From assembly GCA_039192165.1 (NCBI GenBank), contig JBCCXD010000006.1, positions 186,001 through 250,000 on the forward strand: 64,000 nucleotides of DNA, read 5' to 3'. A model generated the notes under the pieces. It was given only the letters and a program-made list of their open reading frames with translations, ran no database searches and was not told the origin of the DNA. Of this stretch, positions 16,639-25,263 are shown one piece after another (within the stretch, counting starts at the first letter, position 1; each line of letters opens with the position of its first letter). This DNA is from Dinoroseobacter sp039192165 (GTDB lineage Bacteria; Pseudomonadota; Alphaproteobacteria; Rhodobacterales; Rhodobacteraceae). The position numbers and the translations under genes were made by a program.

Positions 16639-17511
16639 TCAGTCAGGCTTGAGACGATAAAACCGGGAAGCCGCATCGCCAAAGACACCCGCTTTGGCGT
16701 CCTTCGGCACAAGATGTTCGTAGGCCGATATCAGCGCAGCGTAGTCCGAGGACAAGCTATCGACCGGAAAGTTAGAGCCAAACATGCATCTGTCAGCTCC
16801 GAACTGTTCAAGGCAGGTCTCTACGATCGGGCGTATGCGCTCTGTGGTCCAGCGGTGGTCAAACATGCCAAGGCCAGAGAGTTTACAAACAACCTGCGGC
16901 CGCTCAGACAGCACCCGCAAAGCGCGCGCCCATCGGCGCAGGCCGTCCGGACTGCGATCATGCGGCGAACCAGCGTGACACAGCGCGATTGCGGTATCGG
17001 GTGCCTTGTCAAGAACGCGCGCCATCGCGGTGTAAAGCTCTGGTATCAATTGTAAATCGAAGGATAATCCGCGGGCGACCAGCCGATTGAGGCCATCGGC
17101 GAAGCCCGGAGTATCGAGCAGATCATTTGTCCCTGTCGCGGCATCTTCCTGCGGCGCGCGCCCCACTATCTGGCGCACTCCACGCAAGGACGGCAGGCTT
17201 TGGAGTTGGTCGAGACTGGCCTCTGCCTGTGGCTCGGTTAAATCGCAGAACGCAACTTGCGCAAGCGGCCAGTCCGGGTTGGCATCTGCAACCGCCTGTA
17301 CCCACGTTGCCTCGGCCAATGGATCAGCTGCCCCAACCTGAATGTGAACAGAAGCTTTGAAGCCCTTGGCATCGCGCTGAAATTCGTCGATGAGGTAGTC
17401 TCTCTGGATCGGGGTTGGATCGCCAAAAAACCGGCGTACACCTCGCGCGTTCAGCCAAGGATAGTCCACTGCAGCGAGGTCCCACAAATGATGGTGCGCG
17501 TCGATTTTCAC
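16639..17511 (-). CDS. Amidohydrolase_2 family lactonase-like protein
   Basis: A 290-residue amidohydrolase of the 2-pyrone-4,6-dicarboxylate / fuconolactone hydrolase type. The start 'MKIDAHHHLWDL' has the HxH metal motif; 'CHAGSPHDRS' and 'MFGSNFPVDSL' (late Asp) are the other family marks. Such enzymes hydrolyse sugar-acid lactones. It overlaps the end of the NTF2-like gene by 4 bases and both point away from the ABC importer operon, sharing the 18519-18637 control region. With the SDR of that operon it could form a dehydrogenase-lactonase pair, which is inferred. Confidence 0.8.
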   Translation of the reverse strand: MKIDAHHHLWDLAAVDYPWLNARGVRRFFGDPTPIQRDYLIDEFQRDAKGFKASVHIQVGAADPLAEATWVQAVADANPDWPLAQVAFCDLTEPQAEASLDQLQSLPSLRGVRQIVGRAPQEDAATGTNDLLDTPGFADGLNRLVARGLSFDLQLIPELYTAMARVLDKAPDTAIALCHAGSPHDRSPDGLRRWARALRVLSERPQVVCKLSGLGMFDHRWTTERIRPIVETCLEQFGADRCMFGSNFPVDSLSSDYAALISAYEHLVPKDAKAGVFGDAASRFYRLKPD

Positions 17512-18518
17512 CTAACGCCCCCCTTCCTAAGCGTGGCTTCGGCTAAAAAATCACGCCCCTGCGTTTTCCAGAAATGCAATAGATCAATGAAAATCCAGTT
17601 CTCTGCCAGCTTTTCTCCCTCGCGCCGATAGATATCGATCACGCGGAACTCTCCTTGGGTTTGGCTGCCCGGCAGCCCCATAAAACCGCCAGTGGGCCGC
17701 GCGGTGAAATTTGGCCAGCCAAAAAAGCCGCCGTACTGTCCCTCGGCAAGCCGCGCGACATGGGCGGTCTTCGAGCGTTCTGCAAAGCCGCTTCTGAAAG
17801 GCCGGGCGTGTTGCTCCGCGTATCGCGGGATCGTGTATGTCGCTCCTATACCTTCGGGGCCCCACCATAGCATGTCGTCGGCCCATGTGCGGGCAAGCTC
17901 GTCTTCGAGCGGCAACCCTGACTGCCACTGCCCCAGATCGGCGATCATGGCGTTGATCAACGCCAGTGTCTTTGCGCCCTCTTCTGCAGGCTGTGGGTCG
18001 GAAAGAACACCGTCATGGGTCCTCGGGCCCGGCTGCACCAGATGAGCTGCAGTTTGTGCAGGAAACAGGGGCTGCCCGGTCTGCGCCGCAAAGTGTGGGA
18101 CATCGACATACATCGCGGTTCGCGCAATCCGTTCATCAACCACAAGGTCGAAGCTGCAGTAGCGCAGCATCGCCAATTGTCCGGTAGGGCTCAGGCCAAG
18201 CCAAGGCGCATCGAAGAGGCCCATCAGATGTCCCATCGAGACCACCCAAACGGACGAAAACTCGTCTATTTGATTTCGCCCTGCAAAAAATATGTCCTCG
18301 CGGCGTTGAAGGGTCCGAAGCGCGGTTTTCAGCGGGTCCCAAAAGTGGCAAGCCACATCGGTTGCGCCCTTGAGCTCATTGAATGGGTGGAAGCCTTGCC
18401 ACCGGTAGTCCTGTGTAACTGCGTCCTCCAGCACCGAACTGTGCGACGGGCCCAAATTCGCTTCGATTGCTGCATGATGAGCGCGCACAAGCGCTTTTTG
18501 CGGCTGAAAATCTTCCAT
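17508..18518 (-). CDS. Double NTF2/SnoaL-like protein
   Basis: A 336-residue protein that seems to hold two NTF2/SnoaL-type cone domains, each about 130-150 residues: first with 'YRWQGFHPFNELKGATDVACHFWDPL', second with 'DDMLWWGPEGIGATYTIPRYAEQHARPFRSGF' and ending 'IDIYRREGEKLAENWIFIDLLHFW'. SnoaL folds act as cyclases, hydrolases or isomerases on ring substrates. I chose ATG 18518 because the 65 residues of the longer frame run through the operator region and look non-coding. Two further NTF2-like genes lie in the divergent operon (22937 and 25251), suggesting related steps. Confidence 0.7.
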   Translation of the reverse strand: MEDFQPQKALVRAHHAAIEANLGPSHSSVLEDAVTQDYRWQGFHPFNELKGATDVACHFWDPLKTALRTLQRREDIFFAGRNQIDEFSSVWVVSMGHLMGLFDAPWLGLSPTGQLAMLRYCSFDLVVDERIARTAMYVDVPHFAAQTGQPLFPAQTAAHLVQPGPRTHDGVLSDPQPAEEGAKTLALINAMIADLGQWQSGLPLEDELARTWADDMLWWGPEGIGATYTIPRYAEQHARPFRSGFAERSKTAHVARLAEGQYGGFFGWPNFTARPTGGFMGLPGSQTQGEFRVIDIYRREGEKLAENWIFIDLLHFWKTQGRDFLAEATLRKGGVR

Positions 18519-18593
18519 CTTTTTCGTTAGTTCTGCAAAAAGCCAATGCGCAAGACAAAAAGAGCTTGCCGAAATCGGGAGCCGTTGTCTACC

Positions 18594-18618
18594 GTATTTG
18601 CAAACGTATGCAAAATAC
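18594..18618. promoter_or_regulatory. Candidate LacI-family operator
   Basis: The imperfect palindrome TTTGCAAACGTATGCAAAA (18597-18615) flanked by GTA/TAC has the central CG and TGCAAACG half-sites typical of LacI/GalR-family operators. It lies in the divergent control region between the NTF2/lactonase genes and the ABC importer operon, which encodes a LacI regulator at its distal end. Its position over the alternative ATG at 18608 argues that the importer gene starts downstream at TTG 18638. Confidence 0.6.
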
Positions 18619-18637
18619 GAGTCCACGGGAGGCGGCC

Positions 18638-19687
18638 TTGGCCGAAATTCAGCTTTCAGGCGTAACAAAGCGCTGGGGGTCATTTGTCGGAGTAGACAAA
18701 TTTGACCTGACAATTCCGGATCGCGAGTTCCTCGTTCTGCTTGGCCCGTCTGGTTGCGGAAAAACCACGACGATGAGGATGATCGCGGGGCTTGAAGACC
18801 CGACTGATGGCCAGATCCTTATTGACGGGAAGCCAGTGAACGACCTTGAACCCAAGGACCGCGACGTGGCGATGGTGTTCCAGAGCTATGCGCTCTACCC
18901 GAACATGAATGTCTACGAAAACATCCGCTTTCCTCTGCGGGTGCGCGGCATCGATCCTTCGAGCCACGACAGCAAAGTGATGCGCGCTTCCGCCATGGTT
19001 GAACTCGATGACTTCCTGCACCGGAAGCCTGCCGAGCTGTCCGGGGGCCAACGGCAACGCGTGGCTTTGGCTCGCGCTATTGTTCGAGAGCCTAACGTGT
19101 TCCTTATGGATGAGCCCCTGTCGAACCTCGACGCCAAGCTGCGCGTCTCGACCCGTGCGCAGATCAAGAATCTCAGCCACGAACTCGCGGTCACCACAAT
19201 CTACGTGACCCATGACCAGATCGAGGCGATGACGCTCGCAGACCGGGTTGTGGTGATGGAAAAAGGGATTGTCCAGCAGGTCGGCAGCCCGACTGAGATT
19301 TACGACAAACCGGCCAACAGCTTTGTGGCGAGCTTTATCGGCAGCCCGGCGATGAATCTGATGGAAGGCGAATGCCGCAACGGCACGTTCCATGCCCATC
19401 ACGTCGAAATTGCGGGACTAAATGCACCGAACGGCCCGGTCACTCTCGGATTTCGGGCCGAAGACGCCGAGGTTTGCGAAAGCGGAGGCCAGATCAACGC
19501 GCCTATTTATACGCTGGAGCTTCTGGGCGACGCGACTATGGTCAGCGTCCGCATAGGTGGAGCACTGGTCAGCGCAAAGACAGATAAGTTCTACCGGGCA
19601 GAGATCGACGACAAGGTGTCGATCCGCATCCCACTCGATCACGTTCATCTTTTCGATTCAAAAACCGGGGCGCGGCTGAACAGCTGA
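18638..19687 (+). CDS. Sugar-type ABC importer ATP-binding protein (UgpC/MalK-like)
   Basis: A 349-residue ABC ATPase of the CUT1 (MalK/UgpC) class: 'MAEIQLSGVTKRWGSF' start, Walker A 'GPSGCGKTTT', signature 'LSGGQRQRVALARA', Walker B 'NVFLMDEPLSNLDAKL', then the C-terminal TOBE regulatory domain. It powers uptake by the two permeases and binding protein that follow. I chose the TTG at 18638 with GGGAGG five bases upstream; the ATG at 18608 falls inside the operator. A normal first gene of the divergent operon. Confidence 0.9.
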   Translation: MAEIQLSGVTKRWGSFVGVDKFDLTIPDREFLVLLGPSGCGKTTTMRMIAGLEDPTDGQILIDGKPVNDLEPKDRDVAMVFQSYALYPNMNVYENIRFPLRVRGIDPSSHDSKVMRASAMVELDDFLHRKPAELSGGQRQRVALARAIVREPNVFLMDEPLSNLDAKLRVSTRAQIKNLSHELAVTTIYVTHDQIEAMTLADRVVVMEKGIVQQVGSPTEIYDKPANSFVASFIGSPAMNLMEGECRNGTFHAHHVEIAGLNAPNGPVTLGFRAEDAEVCESGGQINAPIYTLELLGDATMVSVRIGGALVSAKTDKFYRAEIDDKVSIRIPLDHVHLFDSKTGARLNS

Positions 19688-19737
19688 CCCTTAACTTCCA
19701 ACGGGACCCATCCTCAATCGGATACAGGGAGGACAAA

Positions 19738-20967
19738 ATGTTTCTAAGAGCTTTCACAACCGCGAGCGTTCTGGCGATCTCAGCCGCGACGTCCGCCGCC
19801 GCTTGCGAAATCAGTGCACGGGTGAGCATTGTCGGCAATGAATTCCCGGCGATTCAAACCGTCGGTGCAAACGCTCAGGCCTGCGCCGGAGCAGAGGTCT
19901 CAACCAACCTCACCGCAGACCACCAGAAAATCAACGTCCCGGGCATGCAGGGCAACCCGGCCGAATACACATCGGCGATTATCGCGAATTCCTCGATCGT
20001 GGCGCTGATGAATGAGGATGTTATTCGGCCTCTGGATGACCTTGTGGCGCAGTTCGGCCAGGACCTTCAGCCGACCCAGCTCGTCACAATCGGCGGGCAG
20101 GTTATGGCTGTGGCGTTCATGGCGAACGCGCAGCACCTGGTTTATCGCTCTGACATCCTCGAAGCAGCCGGCGTCGAACCGCCAAAAACATATGAGGAAA
20201 TGCTCGCCGCCGCTGAAGTCATCCGCTCCAAGGGGTTGCTCGAGAACCCGGTTGGTGGCGCTTACATGGCTGGCTGGAACCTTGCCCAAGAGTTTAACAA
20301 CATGTTCCTGGGCTTTGGCGGCCAGCATTTCACACCGGGGACAGCCGAGCCGAGCGTGAACTCCGAGGCTGGCATAAAGGCGCTCGAGATGATGAAGGCG
20401 CTGTCAGAATATATGAACCCGGACTTCCTGACCCATGACAGCAACGCAACCAATGCCGAATACCGCGCCGGGAATGTAGCCCTGATGAATATGTGGGGCT
20501 CGCGCGCCGCGACCCTTGTCACCGTGGACGGTGTGCCGGAAGAGGTCAAAAATGGCTTCGCAATCGCAGGACCTATGACCGTCGGAGGCGGCGATACGCC
20601 AGCCTCTACATTGTGGTGGGACGGCTGGACTGTGGCCAAGAACATCTCAGACGAAGAGGCCGAGTCCACCTTCAAAGCGATGATGAACGGAATTGACCCT
20701 TCAATCCTTGAGAACCCTGATGTCCCGACGCAGGCTGTTTGGCTCGTGGAAGGCTACGAGCCAACACCAGCAGCGATCGGTGTTTTTGAAGCGGCCACGT
20801 CTGGCACCATTCCCTATCCGATGCTGCCGTATATGGGTCTGATGCATACGGCGCTCGGCAACGAGCTTGCAGATTTCATGCAAGGCAAGGAGACCGCGGA
20901 AAAGGCGCTCGCAGATGTCGAGGCCGCCTACACAGCGGCAGCCAAAGAGAAAGGCTTTCTTCAGTAA
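19738..20967 (+). CDS. ABC importer extracellular solute-binding protein
   Basis: A 409-residue periplasmic binding protein with a standard signal peptide (residues 1-22, 'LAISAATSAAA-C'). The fold matches CUT1 sugar-binding proteins: 'EYTSAIIANSSIVALMNEDVIRPLDDL', 'SDILEAAGVEPPKTYEEMLAAAE', 'TLWWDGWTVAKN'. It delivers substrate to the two permeases just downstream. The ligand is unknown; sugar-like compounds are typical of the class. A GGGAGGA site precedes the ATG. Confidence 0.88.
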   Translation: MFLRAFTTASVLAISAATSAAACEISARVSIVGNEFPAIQTVGANAQACAGAEVSTNLTADHQKINVPGMQGNPAEYTSAIIANSSIVALMNEDVIRPLDDLVAQFGQDLQPTQLVTIGGQVMAVAFMANAQHLVYRSDILEAAGVEPPKTYEEMLAAAEVIRSKGLLENPVGGAYMAGWNLAQEFNNMFLGFGGQHFTPGTAEPSVNSEAGIKALEMMKALSEYMNPDFLTHDSNATNAEYRAGNVALMNMWGSRAATLVTVDGVPEEVKNGFAIAGPMTVGGGDTPASTLWWDGWTVAKNISDEEAESTFKAMMNGIDPSILENPDVPTQAVWLVEGYEPTPAAIGVFEAATSGTIPYPMLPYMGLMHTALGNELADFMQGKETAEKALADVEAAYTAAAKEKGFLQ

Positions 20968-20977
20968 ACCGTAACAC

Positions 20978-21004
20978 CGCGCGTCGGGGAAAAACTCCGG
21001 CGCG
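20978..21004 (+). other. Intercistronic stem-loop between binding protein and permease
   Basis: CGCGC at 20978-20982 can pair with GCGCG at 20999-21004 around an A-rich loop, just after the binding-protein stop. Such stem-loops commonly stabilise the upstream message so that binding protein is made in excess over permeases. No T-run follows, so it is not a simple terminator. Confidence 0.4.
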
Positions 21005-21033
21005 TCCCTTCCACTGGACCTGCACGGCTCGCC

Positions 21034-22059
21034 ATGAAACACCGCACATTTTTCTGGTTCTTCCTGCCGACTGGGCTCGCGATGGTTCTGTTTATCGCGG
21101 CGCCGATTGTGTCGGTGTTGATCCAGTCAGTGTTCGCCCCCCACGAGGCAGTTTTCCGAACCGTTGAGAACTGCGGGCCCTTTGGCTGCGTTCAGGAAAC
21201 CACAATCGACCAAGAGGCCACACAGTCCCTGCGTGAGGCGCAGCCTTTGGGTCGATTTGTGGGGCTCGATATCTATCTCGACCGCGGACATCTGGCGGTG
21301 GCCGAAGTGGGCGCTGCCTGGGCAAACAGTGACAGCCTTGGCGCGTTTTTCGACGAGTTGGGCGACCTGCCCTTCTACCGGGCCATGGCATTTACACTGA
21401 CCTACGTCTTCGTCTGCACGCCAGCTCTGATCGCGCTTGGTCTTGTCATCGCGCTGGCGGTCAACACGCTGACCCAGCGCCTTAAAGGTCTCGTGATCTT
21501 TTTCTCGCTCCTGCCGATGATCGTAACACCTCTTGTCGGCTCTCTTATTCTGTTCTGGATGATTGACAGTCGAGGCGTGCTTGGCACGCTGATTGCAGCG
21601 CTGGCAGATAACCCGGATCTGTCGCTCAAAGCATCGACGGTGCTGATGTGGATCTCGATCATAATCTATGGCATTTGGAGCTCCGCACCCTTCGCGTTTG
21701 TTGTATTCTACGCCGGGCTTCAGACACTTCCACAGGACCAGATCGAAGCCGCGCAAATCGATGGCGCCACGCGCTGGCAGCAGGTTCGCTTCGTAATCAT
21801 TCCCCATCTGATGCCGCTGATCACCTTCGTTGCGCTAATCCAGCTCATGGACAATTTCCGGGTCTTCGAGCCAATTCTCGGCTTCAATGCGTCAGCCCAT
21901 GCAACGACGCTCAGCTGGATCATCTTCAATGACCTTGGGGGCGAGACGCGGCAGCTTTCGGCCGCCGCCGCAACCTCGGTTATGACGATTACTGGTGTCG
22001 CGATCCTGCTTTCACCGGTACTTGTACGAACCTGGCGCGACTTCCGGGGGAAAGCCTGA
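21034..22059 (+). CDS. ABC importer permease (MalF-like)
   Basis: A 341-residue inner-membrane permease. After the first membrane helix (residues 5-30) there is an unusually long periplasmic segment of about 75 residues ('EAVFRTVENCGPFGCVQE...FFDELGDLPFYRAM'), then five more helices and the EAA loop 'QIEAAQIDGATRWQQVRFVIIPHLMP' that contacts the ATPase. A large first loop occurs in MalF-type subunits. Its stop overlaps the next permease start. Confidence 0.88.
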   Translation: MKHRTFFWFFLPTGLAMVLFIAAPIVSVLIQSVFAPHEAVFRTVENCGPFGCVQETTIDQEATQSLREAQPLGRFVGLDIYLDRGHLAVAEVGAAWANSDSLGAFFDELGDLPFYRAMAFTLTYVFVCTPALIALGLVIALAVNTLTQRLKGLVIFFSLLPMIVTPLVGSLILFWMIDSRGVLGTLIAALADNPDLSLKASTVLMWISIIIYGIWSSAPFAFVVFYAGLQTLPQDQIEAAQIDGATRWQQVRFVIIPHLMPLITFVALIQLMDNFRVFEPILGFNASAHATTLSWIIFNDLGGETRQLSAAAATSVMTITGVAILLSPVLVRTWRDFRGKA

Positions 22060-22940
22060 TGGCCTCGCAAGCTCGACGCCCCTCAGCCGGCCTTCGGATT
22101 GCCACGAACAGTTTCGTCGTGATCTGGCTGATCCTCGCCGCGTTCCCTTTCCTGTGGACACTCTGGGGCTCCTTCAAGGTCGAGCTTGATTTCTTTTCCA
22201 TTGCGGATTGGACCAATGCACTGACCGGCTCGAACACCCGTGAAGCTCATGGCAGCGCATTTACGTTTGCAGGATACGAAGGCGCCTGGGTTCAGGAAGA
22301 ATTCTGGCGCAATGTGATCAACACGTTCATCGTGTGCTTCTTTGTGGTTATGACGTCCCTCACTATCGGGACACTGGGCGGCTATGCTTTGTCTCGCTCG
22401 GGCTTCAAGTATGTATTCTGGCTGCTGATTATCGCGCTGATCTTCCGTGCAATGCCCCCGATCACGCTGGTCGCGGGCTACATGCTGCCCTTCTTTGAAT
22501 GGAATATCTGGGGGATCCTTCCCACCACAATCATTGTGCTCGTTGCAATCAACCAGCCCTTCACGCTGTGGATGCTCCACTCGTTCTTTCAGAATATTCC
22601 CAAAGAGCTCGACGAAAGCGCCAAAGTCGATGGATGCACACAGTTCCAGGCCTTCAGGTACGTTATCGTGCCGGTTATGTGGCCAGGCGTGATCACGACG
22701 GGTCTGTTCAGCTTTCTGCTGGCCTACAACGATTTTGCGGTCACTTCGATGCTCTTGTCGGAATCGAACCGTACCATGATCCCTGAGATCGCGGCCTTCC
22801 TTGGCACCACTTACACAGAGGGCAACGTGATGTTTGCAGTCGCGGCCGTGGTCTCGGCCACCGCGCCTCTTTTTGTGCTCGTCATGTTCTTCCAACGCCA
22901 GATTGTCTCTGGCCTGACTGCAGGGGCCGTTAAGGGATGA
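22059..22940 (+). CDS. ABC importer permease (MalG-like)
   Basis: A 293-residue permease with six membrane helices and the EAA loop 'ELDESAKVDGCTQFQAFRYVIVPVMWPG'. It carries a periplasmic segment of about 45 residues after helix 1. Pairs with the preceding MalF-like permease to complete the importer. The stop overlaps the ATG of the following NTF2-like gene, so transport and catabolic genes are one transcription unit. Confidence 0.88.
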   Translation: MASQARRPSAGLRIATNSFVVIWLILAAFPFLWTLWGSFKVELDFFSIADWTNALTGSNTREAHGSAFTFAGYEGAWVQEEFWRNVINTFIVCFFVVMTSLTIGTLGGYALSRSGFKYVFWLLIIALIFRAMPPITLVAGYMLPFFEWNIWGILPTTIIVLVAINQPFTLWMLHSFFQNIPKELDESAKVDGCTQFQAFRYVIVPVMWPGVITTGLFSFLLAYNDFAVTSMLLSESNRTMIPEIAAFLGTTYTEGNVMFAVAAVVSATAPLFVLVMFFQRQIVSGLTAGAVKG

Positions 22941-23473
22941 GTAGTGGACATCGACCCGAACAAGCTGCGCTGAGCCGCAATACCGACATGTCCCAGACCG
23001 AAGCCACCCGCGCCGTGATCGAAGGCATGGTCGATGGGCTGAACGATCACCGCATTGATGATATCGGCGAGTTTTTTGCGGAAACCTTTCGGTGGATGGG
23101 AAATCAGGGGTGCGGCACCAAGATGGGCCTTCGCGAATTTCAGGACAACTGGCAGCGTCCCTTTCAGGCCGCGTTCTCTGACAAGGTCGCGATCGATGAC
23201 GCACGGCTTTACATGGGCGAATGGGCCGCCTGCTTTGGTCGCCAGCACGCAACTCACTCCGGCGAGTTTATGGGCATCGCTCCTACAGGAAAGCGGATCG
23301 AAATCAGATACATGGATTTCTGGAAGGTCGTGGACGGCAAGATCGTCGACAACTGGGTTACCGTCGATTTTCCGCATGTGCTGGCTCAACTGGGCGTGGA
23401 TGTCTTCAATGGTGAAGGATGGGAGGCGTACGACCGGGCGGAGAAAAAGCCGCCCCGGCCGGACGCAAAGTAA
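22937..23473 (+). CDS. SnoaL/NTF2-like protein (ester-cyclase family)
   Basis: A 178-residue single-domain SnoaL-like protein with conserved 'FFAETFRWMGNQGCG', 'LYMGEWAACFGRQHATHSGEFMGIAPTGKRIEIRYMDFWKVVDGKIVDNWVTVDFPHVLAQLG', the usual signature of the bacterial ester-cyclase group. Family members are cyclases, dehydratases or have unknown roles. The ATG at 22937 overlaps the permease stop; a second candidate is the ATG at 22988 (MSQTEATR), where conservation begins. One of three NTF2-fold genes in this island. Confidence 0.8.
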   Translation: MSSGHRPEQAALSRNTDMSQTEATRAVIEGMVDGLNDHRIDDIGEFFAETFRWMGNQGCGTKMGLREFQDNWQRPFQAAFSDKVAIDDARLYMGEWAACFGRQHATHSGEFMGIAPTGKRIEIRYMDFWKVVDGKIVDNWVTVDFPHVLAQLGVDVFNGEGWEAYDRAEKKPPRPDAK

Positions 23474-23476
23474 GAG

Positions 23477-24244
23477 ATGGCCAGTCTTCCTCTCACGCCT
23501 TCGTTCCGGCTAGACGGCAAGCGCGCCCTTGTCGCCGGGGCCTCGTCGGGCATTGGCCGTGCCTGTGCGGTTGCGCTCGCAGAAGCCGGTGCCGAGGTAA
23601 CACTGGCCGCACGCAGCGAAAGCAAGCTGGAAGCGTTGGCCGCCGAACTCAAAGCTGCGAGTTATCTGGCACAAGTTCTGCCAATGGATATCGCTGATAT
23701 TGACGGGACCGAAGCGGCCGTCGCACAGTCCGGGCCCTTTGATGTGCTGGTCAACAGTGCCGGGCTCGCACGCCACGGACCTGCAGCGGACACAACACCA
23801 GAGGATTTCGACGCAGTTGCCGGGCTGAATATCAAGGGCGCGTATTTTCTGACCCAAGCTGTCGCAAAAGGGTTGATCGCAGCCGGCAAGCCCGGGAGCC
23901 TGATCAACATCTCCAGCCAAATGGCGCTTGTTGGCGGAGTGGACCGCGCGGTTTATGCAGCGACCAAGCATGCCGTCGAAGGGTTTACCAAATCGATGGC
24001 CATCGAATGGGGGCGGCACGGTCTTCGGGTCAACACGATCTGCCCGACCTTTATTCTGACGCCGCTCACACAGTCCACTTTCGATCGCCCGGAGCGCCGC
24101 GCGTGGATTGAGGAAAAGATCAAGCTCGGCCGCGTCGGGACGGTCGAGGATATTATGGGACCGGTGGTCTTTCTGGCCTCGGACGCGGCGGCATTGATCA
24201 CCGGTAGCGCTCTTGTCGTCGATGGCGGGTGGACAGCAGACTGA
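23477..24244 (+). CDS. Short-chain dehydrogenase/reductase
   Basis: A 255-residue classical SDR. The NAD(P) motif is GASSGIG at 21-27, followed by NSAG at 93-96 and the catalytic Ser147, Tyr160, Lys164 ('INISSQMALVGGVDRAVYAATKHA'). Basic Arg47 after beta-2 ('LAARSESK') hints at NADP use. It could oxidise the imported sugar-like substrate to a lactone for the divergently encoded lactonase; that is inferred from the pairing. ATG overlap with the LacI gene follows. Confidence 0.88.
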   Translation: MASLPLTPSFRLDGKRALVAGASSGIGRACAVALAEAGAEVTLAARSESKLEALAAELKAASYLAQVLPMDIADIDGTEAAVAQSGPFDVLVNSAGLARHGPAADTTPEDFDAVAGLNIKGAYFLTQAVAKGLIAAGKPGSLINISSQMALVGGVDRAVYAATKHAVEGFTKSMAIEWGRHGLRVNTICPTFILTPLTQSTFDRPERRAWIEEKIKLGRVGTVEDIMGPVVFLASDAAALITGSALVVDGGWTAD

Positions 24245-25263
24245 TGGCCTATGCGAAAATCACTTCGGCCGATGTCGCCGACCGGGCCGGAGTCAGCCAG
24301 TCCGCGGTTAGCCGCGTCTTTACGCCTGGTGCGTCCGCGTCGGCAAAAACAACCGAGAAGGTGCTGAAGGCAGCTGCAGAGCTGGGTTACCGCCCAAACG
24401 TGCTGGCGCGTGCGATGGTCTCGGGCAAAAGTCGGATTATCGGGCTGGTTGTGGCCTATCTCGAAAACCAGTTTTATCCGGTAGCGCTGGAACTATTATC
24501 CAACGCCTTGCAGGCGAAGGGCTATCATATCCTCATCTTCACTGCGCCGAACTCCAGCGAGGGTATCGACAGAGTGATGCAGGACCTGATGGACTACCAA
24601 GTCGATGGGATAATCGCTGCTTCGGTGTCCATGAGTTCGGATTTGGCGGACCGCGCGCGCGCGGCCGGGATTCCGGTTGTCCTTTTCAACCGCGGTCAGG
24701 ATGACGCCGGACTGTCGAGTGTGACCTCTGCGAATTTTGAGGGCGGACAAAAGGTTGCCGAATTTCTGCTTGCCGGTGACCATCGACGCATCGCCCATAT
24801 CGCTGGTTGGCAGGGAAGCTCGACTGGCCGAGATCGGCAGGCCGGATTCCTTAGCGAACTTGAGGCTCATAAAAAAGAGCCTTTTGCCTTGGTTGACGGG
24901 ATGTATGACCGTGCAACTGCAATGGCCTGTACTCGGCAGCTCATCGCAGAAGAAACACGTCCGGACGCGATTTTTGTGGGCAACGACCACATGGCCTTCG
25001 GAGTGATTGACGTGTTGCGGGAGACCGGGGTTCGCGTCGGAGCAGAAATCTCAGTCGTGGGCTATGACGACGTACCGCTTGCCAGCTGGGGCGCTTATGA
25101 TCTCACAACAATCCGGCAGCCTGTGAACCGCATGATCGAGCGGACAGTAACGATGCTTTTAGGGCAAATCGGCGACGGCACCCACACACTGGAGCACGTG
25201 GAACTCGAAGGCGATCTTATCCTACGAAGGTCGGCGCGAATACCCGAGGGATGGAGCATGTGA
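24244..25263 (+). CDS. LacI-family transcriptional regulator
   Basis: A 339-residue LacI/GalR regulator. The N-terminal HTH 'TSADVADRAGVSQSAVSRVF' (about residues 6-25) and hinge helix 'NVLARAMVSGKS' precede a periplasmic-binding-protein-like ligand domain, ending 'LILRRSAR'. It most likely senses the substrate or an intermediate of this island and binds the palindrome at 18594-18618. I start it at ATG 24244, which overlaps the SDR stop; it sits inside the operon it probably controls. Confidence 0.9.
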   Translation: MAYAKITSADVADRAGVSQSAVSRVFTPGASASAKTTEKVLKAAAELGYRPNVLARAMVSGKSRIIGLVVAYLENQFYPVALELLSNALQAKGYHILIFTAPNSSEGIDRVMQDLMDYQVDGIIAASVSMSSDLADRARAAGIPVVLFNRGQDDAGLSSVTSANFEGGQKVAEFLLAGDHRRIAHIAGWQGSSTGRDRQAGFLSELEAHKKEPFALVDGMYDRATAMACTRQLIAEETRPDAIFVGNDHMAFGVIDVLRETGVRVGAEISVVGYDDVPLASWGAYDLTTIRQPVNRMIERTVTMLLGQIGDGTHTLEHVELEGDLILRRSARIPEGWSM

